From Oerskovia turbata (GTDB lineage Bacteria > Actinomycetota > Actinomycetes > Actinomycetales > Cellulomonadaceae), in NCBI RefSeq assembly GCF_000718325.1, contig NZ_JOFV01000007.1, positions 123,830 through 187,829 of the forward strand: 64,000 nucleotides of DNA. The letters run 5' to 3'. Made by a program: the position numbers and the translations under genes. The notes below the pieces were generated by a model. That model made no database searches. It was not told the DNA's origin and saw nothing but the letters and a program-made list of their open reading frames with translations. Positions 39,309 through 45,805 of this stretch are shown piece after piece (position 1 is the first letter of the stretch; the number at the start of each line of letters is the position of its first letter).

Positions 39309-39336
39309 CAAACATATGTCCTAGGACATATGTTTG
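39309..39336. promoter_or_regulatory. 28-bp perfect palindrome, candidate MocR operator
   Basis: The half-site CAAACATATGTCCT is repeated in perfect inversion with no spacer. It is strikingly AT-rich for this genome and lies 53 bp upstream of the MocR start. Its position and symmetry suit a dimeric operator or an overlapping promoter core; which protein binds it is inference. Confidence 0.7.
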
Positions 39337-39393
39337 GCCAGCCTTCCCCGACGCAGGCGCGGACGTGCACCCGGCTCCACGCCCGCCGCCCGG

Positions 39394-39428
39394 CGGCGGG
39401 CGGCGGGCGGCGGGCGGCGGACGGCGGA
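39394..39428. repeat. Tandem heptad repeat CGGCGGR, five copies
   Basis: Five uninterrupted copies of CGGCGG(G/A) run from 39394 to 39428. The first three end in G and the last two in A. The tract sits between the mocR operator palindrome and the nrdD promoter, outside any credible gene. Confidence 0.75.
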
Positions 39429-39539
39429 CGGACACACCCCCCGCAGGAGCTCGTCGCGCCACGCCGGGCCCGAAGGTCCGTCGGCGGAGTGACCAACGTC
39501 CCGACCTCAGGGAGGAAGGTCCCGGCGCGCCCGAGTTTG

Positions 39540-39587
39540 GCCACTACATGTGGGCCACGCGGGTGTAATTGCTACTACATCTAGTTC
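39540..39587 (+). promoter_or_regulatory. Pair of NrdR-like boxes upstream of nrdD
   Basis: The sequence ACTACAT occurs at 39543 and again at 39574, within CCACTACATGTGGG and CTACTACATCTAGT. The exact 31-bp offset is about three helical turns, the usual layout of paired NrdR boxes. Repression of nrdDG by NrdR is expected. The nrdR gene is not in the window. Confidence 0.7.
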
Positions 39588-39593
39588 TTCATC

Positions 39594-39632
39594 GACGCCC
39601 CGGCTTGCCCTTCGCGGCAGGCTCGGGGCGTC
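39594..39632 (+). other. Stem-loop in the nrdD 5' leader
   Basis: Outer 9-bp arms GACGCCCCG and CGGGGCGTC enclose a second 7-bp stem with one G-T pair, with a small loop. The structure ends 21 bp before the nrdD start. It may act as an attenuator or an mRNA stabiliser; it does not resemble a riboswitch I know. Confidence 0.55.
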
Positions 39633-39653
39633 ACGCAGAGAGGTCGTGGTCGC

Positions 39654-41918
39654 ATGGGTCCGGTCGGGGTCGAGCAGAGCGAGGACGTCACGTCGGGGGC
39701 GGTGAGCGGCCTCACGGTGCTCAAGCGTGACGGGCGAGCGCTCGCGTTCGACGACTCACGGATCCGCGCCGCGCTGAGCAAGGCGTACGAGGAGGTCCAC
39801 GGGGTCGCGACGCCGTTCCACGAACGCGCTCTCGACGCGGTGCTCGAGCGGGTGGTCGCAGAGATCTCGGTGCGCTTCACGGACGTCGTGCAGATCTACG
39901 AGATCCAGGCCGTGGTCGAGCACGAGCTGCTCGCCTCGCGCGAGTACGACGTGGCACGCGCCTACATCGACTACCGCGTCCAGCGGGACTTCGCACGCAG
40001 CCGCTCGACCGACCTCAACCACTCGATCGTGGGGCTGATCAGCAAGGACTCGGCCGTCGTCAACGAGAACGCGAACAAGGACTCGGACGTCTTCAACACC
40101 CAGCGCGACCTGACGGCCGGCGCGGTCGGCAAGGCGGTCGGCCTGCGCATGCTGCCCCCGCACGTCGCGAACGCCCACCAGAAGGGCGACATCCACTACC
40201 ACGACCTCGACTACCACCCGTACGCGCCCATGACGAACTGCTGCCTGATCGACTTCCGGACGATGCTCTCCGAGGGGTTCCGCATCGGCAACGCGCAGGT
40301 CGAGCCGCCCCGCTCGATCCAGACCGCGGCCGCGCAGATCACGCAGATCATCGCGAACGTCGCATCCAGCCAGTACGGCGGCTGCTCGGTCAACCGGATC
40401 GACGAGCTCCTGGCCCCGTACGCCGAGCTCAACTACGCCAAGCACCTGGTCGAGGCCGGGCACTGGCTCCCCGACGCCCGGGCCCACGACGCGTACGCGC
40501 GGGCCAAGACGGCCAAGGACATCTACGACGCGATGCAGAGCCTCGAGTACGAGATCAACACGCTCTTCACGTCCAACGGGCAGACGCCGTTCACGTCGGT
40601 CGGCTTCGGGCTGGGCACGCACTGGCTCGAACGCGAGATCCAGCGCGCGATCCTGCAGATCCGCATCAAGGGCCTGGGCGCGGAGGGCCGCACCGCGATC
40701 TTCCCCAAGCTCATCTACACGCTGCGCCGCGGGGTCAACCTCGAGCCGGGTGACGAGAACTACGACGTCAAGGAGCTCGCCGTGGAGTGCGCGACCAAGC
40801 GCATGTACCCCGACGTGCTGAGCTACGACAAGATCGTCGAGCTCACGGGCAGCTTCAAGATGCCCATGGGCTGCCGCTCGTTCCTCCAGGGGTGGCGAGA
40901 CGCGGACGGCAACGACGTGGTCGAAGGCCGCATGAACCTCGGCGTCGTGACGCTCAACCTGCCCCGCATCGCCCTGGAGGCCCGTGGCAGCCAGGAGGTG
41001 TTCTGGGACCTGCTGACGGAACGTCTGGCCACGGTCCACGACGCGCTCGTCTACCGCGTCGAACGCTGCAAGGAAGCCGTCCCGGGCAACGCACCGATCC
41101 TGTACGTGCACGGCGCGTTCGGCGAGCGCCTGGCCCCGGACGACGACGTCGACCAGCTCTTCCGCGACGGGCGCGCGACCGTCTCGCTCGGGTACATCGG
41201 GCTCTACGAGGTCGCGGCCGCGTTCTTCGGCGGCGCGTGGGAGACCGACCCCGAGGCCAAGGAGATGACGCTGTGCGTGCTGCGGACCCTCAAGGAGCAC
41301 ACGTCCGCGTGGACGGCCGAGCACGGCTACCAGTTCAGCGTCTACTCGACGCCGAGCGAGAGCCTCACGGACCGGTTCGCGCGGCTCGACCGGGAGAAGT
41401 TCGGGGTGGTGGCCGACATCACCGACAAGGAGTACTACACGAACAGCTTCCACTACGACGTGCGCAAGGACCCGACGCCGTTCGAGAAGCTCGACTTCGA
41501 GATGGACTACCCGCAGTACGCCTCGGGCGGTTTCATCCACTACTGCGAGTACCCGGTGCTCCAGCAGAACCCGAAGGCGCTCGAGGCCGTGTGGGACTAC
41601 GCCTACGACCGGGTGGGGTACCTCGGCACGAACACCCCGATCGACCGGTGCTACGCGTGCGGCTACGCCGGCGACTTCACCCCGACGGCGCGCGGCTTCG
41701 CGTGCCCGGGGTGCGGGAACACCGACCCGCGGACGTGCGACGTCGTCAAGCGCACGTGCGGGTACCTCGGGAACCCGCAGCAGCGCCCCATGGTGCACGG
41801 GAGGCACGTCGAGATCTCCTCGCGCGTCAAGCACATGGCGGGGTCCGTGAGCCTGAGCGCACCGCAAGGCACCGGGTCCGCGAGCGCCTCGGTCGACGTC
41901 GGCCCCGCGGAATCCTGA
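39654..41918 (+). CDS. nrdD: Anaerobic ribonucleoside-triphosphate reductase
   Basis: The 754-residue class III reductase makes dNTPs without oxygen. It has an N-terminal ATP-cone (VLKRDGRALAFDDSRIRAAL), the catalytic barrel with active-site segments NCCLIDFRTML and PMGCRSFLQGW, a C-terminal Cys4 zinc site (CYACGYAG and CPGCGNTD), and the glycyl radical loop RTCGYLG with the radical Gly at about residue 703. The ATG at 39654 is clear. nrdG follows after 7 bp. NrdR-like boxes precede it. Confidence 0.96.
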   Translation: MGPVGVEQSEDVTSGAVSGLTVLKRDGRALAFDDSRIRAALSKAYEEVHGVATPFHERALDAVLERVVAEISVRFTDVVQIYEIQAVVEHELLASREYDVARAYIDYRVQRDFARSRSTDLNHSIVGLISKDSAVVNENANKDSDVFNTQRDLTAGAVGKAVGLRMLPPHVANAHQKGDIHYHDLDYHPYAPMTNCCLIDFRTMLSEGFRIGNAQVEPPRSIQTAAAQITQIIANVASSQYGGCSVNRIDELLAPYAELNYAKHLVEAGHWLPDARAHDAYARAKTAKDIYDAMQSLEYEINTLFTSNGQTPFTSVGFGLGTHWLEREIQRAILQIRIKGLGAEGRTAIFPKLIYTLRRGVNLEPGDENYDVKELAVECATKRMYPDVLSYDKIVELTGSFKMPMGCRSFLQGWRDADGNDVVEGRMNLGVVTLNLPRIALEARGSQEVFWDLLTERLATVHDALVYRVERCKEAVPGNAPILYVHGAFGERLAPDDDVDQLFRDGRATVSLGYIGLYEVAAAFFGGAWETDPEAKEMTLCVLRTLKEHTSAWTAEHGYQFSVYSTPSESLTDRFARLDREKFGVVADITDKEYYTNSFHYDVRKDPTPFEKLDFEMDYPQYASGGFIHYCEYPVLQQNPKALEAVWDYAYDRVGYLGTNTPIDRCYACGYAGDFTPTARGFACPGCGNTDPRTCDVVKRTCGYLGNPQQRPMVHGRHVEISSRVKHMAGSVSLSAPQGTGSASASVDVGPAES

Positions 41919-41925
41919 GGGCGTC

Positions 41926-42498
41926 GTGTCCAGGGACCCGCAGCCCGACTGGCTCGCGGAGCGTTTCAGCCAGGGTCACGTCGCGGACTACAAGCCGTTC
42001 GTGTTCGTCGACGGCGAGGGCGTGCGCTGCAGCCTGTACGTGAGCGGGTGCCTGTTCGCGTGCGAGGGCTGCTTCAACGAGGCGACGTGGAGCTTTCGCT
42101 ACGGGTCCCCGTACACCGACGAGCTCGAGGAGCGGATCCTCGCGGACCTCGCGCACGAGTCCGTGCAGGGGCTCTCGCTGCTCGGCGGCGAGCCGTTCCT
42201 CAACACGGGCGTGTGCCTGCGCCTCGTGCGGCGCCTGCGTGAGCAGCACGGACGGGGCAAGGACGTGTGGTGCTGGACCGGCTACACGTTCGAGGAGCTG
42301 GCCGCCGGTTCGGGCGACAAGCAGGAGCTCCTCGCCGAGGTCGACGTCCTGGTCGACGGCCGGTTCGAGATCGCGCACCGCGACCTCACGCTCCCGTTCC
42401 GCGGGAGCACGAACCAGCGCGTGCTGTCGGTCCCGGCCTCGCTCGCCGCGGGTCGCGCGGTCCCGTGGACGGCAGCGAGCAAGTCCCGGTCCACCTGA
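41926..42498 (+). CDS. nrdG: Anaerobic ribonucleotide reductase activating protein
   Basis: The 190-residue radical SAM activase generates the glycyl radical in NrdD. The C-x3-C-x2-C cluster motif is in SGCLFACEGCFNEATW, and SLLGGEPFLN is the SAM-binding GGE motif. The start is a GTG at 41926. A strong hairpin starts 2 bp after its stop and ends the operon. Confidence 0.95.
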   Translation: MSRDPQPDWLAERFSQGHVADYKPFVFVDGEGVRCSLYVSGCLFACEGCFNEATWSFRYGSPYTDELEERILADLAHESVQGLSLLGGEPFLNTGVCLRLVRRLREQHGRGKDVWCWTGYTFEELAAGSGDKQELLAEVDVLVDGRFEIAHRDLTLPFRGSTNQRVLSVPASLAAGRAVPWTAASKSRST

Positions 42499-42500
42499 CC

Positions 42501-42553
42501 TGCCCGACGGCGGGGCGCGCCTTCCGTGCGAAGGTGCGCCCCGCCGTCGGGCA
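42501..42553 (+). terminator. Strong hairpin after nrdG, copy 1 of a GCCCGACGGCGG palindrome family
   Basis: Perfect 18-bp arms beginning TGCCCGACGGCGGGGCGC continue inward for 6 more pairs with one G-T pair. It should terminate nrdDG transcription. The outer arm recurs at 44222 and 44720. Confidence 0.8.
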
Positions 42554-42630
42554 CGGTCCGTGGAGCGGGCGCGCGGACTCGCCGCCCGAGGGAGCTTGGT
42601 CCCGGGCACGCGCCGGGGTACATCTAGGGG

Positions 42631-44220
42631 ATGCGCACGAACCCCCACGAAATCACCCACCAGGTCCTGGCCGCCCGCGGCGTCGGCGGGCACCGCCAGT
42701 ACCGCATCCCCGCCCTGGCCGTCTCGACGCGCGGAACGGTCCTCGCGGCGTACGACGGACGCCCCAACCTCGACGACCTGCCGAACACGATCGACCTCCT
42801 GGTCCGGCGCAGCCTCGACCACGGCCGCACGTGGGGCCCGCAGCAGGACGTGCGCGTCGGCACGGGTCTCCAGGGGTTCGGCGACCCGAGCCTGCTCGTC
42901 GACCGCGTCACCGGGCGCATCTTCTGCTTCCACGCCGCGGGGACCCACGCGGGGTTCTTCGAGGCGGGCCCGGGCCTCGAGCCCGAGGACGACGTCCAGC
43001 ACGTCGACCTGTCGTTCTCCGACGACGACGGCCTGACCTGGACCCACCGGCGCGTGACGGCCGCGCTCAAGCCGCAGGGCGTCACCGGGCTCTTCGCCGC
43101 GGCCGGCGCAGGGATCCAGCTCGAGACCGGCCCGTTCGCGGGGCGCCTGCTCCAGCAGATGGTGCTGCTCCTGCACGGCGAGATCCGCGCGGCGTCGGCC
43201 TACTCGGACGACCACGGCGACACGTGGACCCTCGGTGAGCCCACGGGGCCCGGGGCCAACGAGAACAAGGTCGTCGAGCTGAGCGACGGCCGCGTCCTGC
43301 TGAGCTCGCGCGCCACGGGCGCCCGGGTGCAGGCCGTCTCGACCGACGGCGGCCACTCCTACGGGCCGCTGACGCCCGTGCCGGACCTGCCCGACCCGAG
43401 CGACAACGGCAGCATCCTGCGGCTCGGGGACGTCACCGACGCGGCGGCTCCTCTGCTCGTGACCAACAACCGCGACACCGACCTGCGCCGCAACACCGTG
43501 CTGAGCGTCTCGCACGACGAGGGCACGACGTGGCGGCCCGCGCTCACGATCTGCGCAGGATCGAGCGCCTACTCGACGGGAGCCGTGCTCGCCGACGGGT
43601 CGCTCGGCGTGCTCTACGAACGCGACGGGTACCGCGAGATCGTGTTCGCCCGCATCGAGGCCGAGGCGCTGTCCCCCGCGGCGCTCGCCGAGGCCGCCGA
43701 GACGTTCGTCGACGACGACGGCGGCGCCTTCACCATGGTGCTGCGCTCGATCACCCCGGGGCGCCCCGCCGAATGGGTCACGGTGGGCGCGTCGCACGTC
43801 ATCTCGGCCGAGGGCGGCGGGTGGGGCGTGCACACCTGGAAGGAGATCGGGCAGGGGTACGACGGCGACCAGGTCCTCGGCACGCGCGAGGCGCAGGACG
43901 TCAACTACGGTCCGCCCGCGCCGGGGCTGCGGGCGGGCGACATCCTCGCGTTCACCGGACGCTTCCGGCACCGTGGCACGGAGCCCGTCACGGCCGCGCT
44001 GAGCGGCAGCTTCGACGGCGACGTGGCGGCCGGGTTCCCGGCCGTGCACCTCGCGCCCGGTGAGGGCACCCTGTACTTCACGCCGACCTACACCGTGACC
44101 GCGCAGGACGTGGCCGCCGGCTTCGCGGTCGTCAGGTGCGCGGTCCAGGCGGGCACGGAGCGGTTCGAGCGGGCGTTCCGCGCGGACACCGTGACCGGGG
44201 AGGTCGTGCCGGTCGCGTGA
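42631..44220 (+). CDS. Exo-alpha-sialidase (GH33-type BNR repeat protein)
   Basis: The 529-residue protein has the sialidase arginine motif YRIP at residues 24-27 and five Asp-box repeats S-x-D-x-G-x-(T/S)-(W/Y): SLDHGRTW, SDDDGLTW, SDDHGDTW, STDGGHSY and SHDEGTTW. After the six-bladed propeller, from about residue 380, comes a beta-rich module of roughly 150 residues. No signal peptide, anchor or sortase motif is visible, so it would be cytoplasmic unless the start is misplaced. The ATG at 42631 is 77 bp past a hairpin. It has no sialic acid transport or catabolic neighbours. Confidence 0.88.
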   Translation: MRTNPHEITHQVLAARGVGGHRQYRIPALAVSTRGTVLAAYDGRPNLDDLPNTIDLLVRRSLDHGRTWGPQQDVRVGTGLQGFGDPSLLVDRVTGRIFCFHAAGTHAGFFEAGPGLEPEDDVQHVDLSFSDDDGLTWTHRRVTAALKPQGVTGLFAAAGAGIQLETGPFAGRLLQQMVLLLHGEIRAASAYSDDHGDTWTLGEPTGPGANENKVVELSDGRVLLSSRATGARVQAVSTDGGHSYGPLTPVPDLPDPSDNGSILRLGDVTDAAAPLLVTNNRDTDLRRNTVLSVSHDEGTTWRPALTICAGSSAYSTGAVLADGSLGVLYERDGYREIVFARIEAEALSPAALAEAAETFVDDDGGAFTMVLRSITPGRPAEWVTVGASHVISAEGGGWGVHTWKEIGQGYDGDQVLGTREAQDVNYGPPAPGLRAGDILAFTGRFRHRGTEPVTAALSGSFDGDVAAGFPAVHLAPGEGTLYFTPTYTVTAQDVAAGFAVVRCAVQAGTERFERAFRADTVTGEVVPVA

Positions 44221-44221
44221 C

Positions 44222-44272
44222 GCCCGACGGATGACCGCGGCCTCGTGTGGCGGGTGCGCTCCGCCGTCGGGC
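44222..44272. repeat. Palindromic hairpin after the sialidase gene, copy 2
   Basis: Arms GCCCGACGG and CCGTCGGGC bound a 51-bp element just 1 bp past the sialidase stop. Its interior (ACCGCGGCCTCGTG) closely matches that of copy 3 at 44720. It can serve as terminator, but the repeated interior suggests a dispersed element. Confidence 0.65.
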
Positions 44273-44314
44273 ACGCGGACCGGACAGGTTAGCGGTGTCA
44301 GGCGGCTCGCGGCG

Positions 44315-44671
44315 TCAGGTGCCGACCTCCTCGCGCGACGCTCGCGCAAGGCGTTCGACGAGGTCGTCCGGGATCGGCTTGCGGGGCGAGAAGGTGATGC
44401 CGGTCTTGGTCACCTTGAGGCCCGCGGCCGCGATCTCCTCGGCGTGCCCGGAGATGGCGCCCGGCAGCACGTACAGCCCGCACTGCTTGCTGAACGCCGC
44501 ATAGCTCGCGACGACCGAGCCGCCGATCGCGAACCCCGGCATGTCGTACGCCACGATCTCGTCGGCGTCCGGCAGGGCGCCGGAGAGGAGCGCGTGCAAC
44601 CGCCTCAGCGCGGGCTGAAACGCCTCGGACGCTGCGGCGATGTAGGCGTCGTGGTCGGCTGTCGTCGCCAT
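44315..44671 (-). CDS. DUF1801/YdhG-type small protein (iron chaperone-like fold)
   Basis: The 118-residue protein contains DADEIVAYDMPGFAIGGSVVA, AFSKQCGLYVLPG and FSPRKPIPDDLVERL, the standard blocks of the DUF1801 (frataxin-like fold, YdhG) family. The function is uncertain; an iron-related or DNA-repair-associated role has been proposed for relatives. The ATG at 44671 is natural. Confidence 0.85.
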   Translation of the reverse strand: MATTADHDAYIAAASEAFQPALRRLHALLSGALPDADEIVAYDMPGFAIGGSVVASYAAFSKQCGLYVLPGAISGHAEEIAAAGLKVTKTGITFSPRKPIPDDLVERLARASREEVGT

Positions 44672-44719
44672 GGGTGCCTCGCTCGAGCTCCTCGTCGGGT
44701 CAGGTTCTTCGCCCACCGT

Positions 44720-44769
44720 GCCCGACGGCGGACCGCGACCTCGTGCGGGGGGGCGCTCCGCCGTCGGGC
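44720..44769. repeat. Palindromic hairpin, copy 3
   Basis: Perfect 13-bp arms GCCCGACGGCGGA and complement enclose a loop similar to that of copy 2 (ACCGCGACCTCGTG). It lies between the DUF1801 gene start and the AlkD-like gene end, where it can terminate the latter. Confidence 0.7.
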
Positions 44770-44784
44770 CGGGGGCGGGAACCG

Positions 44785-45471
44785 CTACGCCTGGGCCTGG
44801 CGCCGGACGATCTCCGCGATCCACGTCGGCGCGAACGGCGACGTGCAGCCCGGGGGCGTCGGGTAGTCCTTGAGGACCTCGAGCCGCTCGCCGATCTCGA
44901 CCGCGCGGGCGCGGAGGTCGGGGTGGTGGATGCCGATGTTCGCGAGGCACTCGTTCATGGCCCACTGGAGACGCTCGGGAGCGTCCTTCATGTCGGCCTC
45001 GACGCGATCGAGGAGCCCGGGCAGGTCGAGGCCCTCAGGGGACTTCGCGACCCGGTCGGTCGTCAGGGCCCACCCGGCGCTCGCGACGACCGGGTCGGGG
45101 TCCGCGAACCACGCGACGCGCAGCTCCTCGACGTGCGGGTTCTTCTTGACGACATAGCTGACGAGCCAGCCGTGCACCTTGGGGACGCGCGCGCCACGCA
45201 GCATCGCGTCGAGCTCGTCGGCCGACCAGGCCTTGGGGCGGCAGATCAGTATCGCGACGAGGCGCGCCGCAGTGTCGCCCGTCCCCCAGAGCTGCCCCGC
45301 GAGCTCGTGCTGCGTCTTCAGGGACTTCGCGACCGCACGCAGCCTGGTGAGGTTGACGCCGTGGTCGTCCCCGTGGCGCTCGTTGACCGCTCGGATCTTC
45401 GGGTCCTCGAGGGCCGCCAGCTCGGCCAGCACGTCGTCGACGGTCGCCTCGGCCACGCCTGTCGTCGCCAC
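44785..45471 (-). CDS. DNA alkylation repair protein (AlkD-like HEAT repeat)
   Basis: The 228-residue all-helical protein shows AlkD/HEAT-type features: AVNERHGDDHGVNLTRLRAV, LAGQLWGTGDTAARLVAILI, and DPDPVVASAGWALTTDRVAK. AlkD enzymes excise N3- and N7-alkyl purines. The family call rests on overall pattern. It starts with a GTG at 45471; a small tandem repeat lies just upstream. Confidence 0.8.
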   Translation of the reverse strand: MATTGVAEATVDDVLAELAALEDPKIRAVNERHGDDHGVNLTRLRAVAKSLKTQHELAGQLWGTGDTAARLVAILICRPKAWSADELDAMLRGARVPKVHGWLVSYVVKKNPHVEELRVAWFADPDPVVASAGWALTTDRVAKSPEGLDLPGLLDRVEADMKDAPERLQWAMNECLANIGIHHPDLRARAVEIGERLEVLKDYPTPPGCTSPFAPTWIAEIVRRQAQA

Positions 45472-45489
45472 GTCGGTCTCCTCTGCTCG

Positions 45490-45516
45490 TCGGTCTGGTC
45501 GGTCTCGTCGGTCTGG
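45490..45516. repeat. 9-bp tandem repeat upstream of the AlkD-like gene
   Basis: Three copies of TCGGTCT(G/C)G run end to end, beginning 19 bp upstream of the AlkD-like start, in the leader or promoter. Confidence 0.6.
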
Positions 45517-45569
45517 TCGTCGCGCGTCGATCCCACCCTACGTCGCGCGTCCCGTCGCCCGCCCCGTCC

Positions 45570-45629
45570 CCGTGGCGATCGCCACGGTGGTCCCCCGGTG
45601 GTCCCCTGGGGGTCCCCTGGGAGTCCCCT
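45570..45629. repeat. 18-bp palindrome and four 11-bp tandem repeats before the CNNM operon
   Basis: CCGTGGCGATCGCCACGG (45570-45587) is a perfect palindrome. It runs into four 11-bp units resembling GGTGGTCCCCT (45586-45629). The 11-bp spacing puts each unit on the same DNA face. The array lies in the 265-bp gap between the AlkD-like gene and the leader ORF, about 175 bp upstream of the first CNNM gene. Confidence 0.65.
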
Positions 45630-45736
45630 GCTGGAACCACGGGCCGGACGCTGCGAGAATCGGTGCGGGATTCCGGGAACGTCCAGGCGCGCTTCCGCGT
45701 TGACCTGACGGAATCCACCCGCGATCTGAGAGAGAC

Positions 45737-45805
45737 ATGGACGCAGACAGTACGAACCCCCTTGTGCCGGCCACCGATGCTGCGACGAGGGGGTGCAGAA
45801 TCTGA
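45737..45805 (+). CDS. Possible 22-residue leader peptide coupled to the CNNM gene
   Basis: A short frame, MDADSTNPLVPATDAATRG followed by CRI, starts at an ATG with GAGAGAG upstream. Its TGA overlaps the ATG at 45805 by one base (TGATG). The arrangement suggests translational coupling or a leader that tunes the membrane protein. No homology is known to me. Confidence 0.35.
   Translation: MDADSTNPLVPATDAATRGCRI

Noticed and set aside
39394..39428. Repeats considered as a CRISPR array
   Set aside because: The units are contiguous 7-mers without spacers, and no cas gene is present.
45630..45736. Possible metal riboswitch before the CNNM genes
   Set aside because: I could not draw M-box or yybP-ykoY features in the leader; only the upstream repeats and the short ORF stand out.
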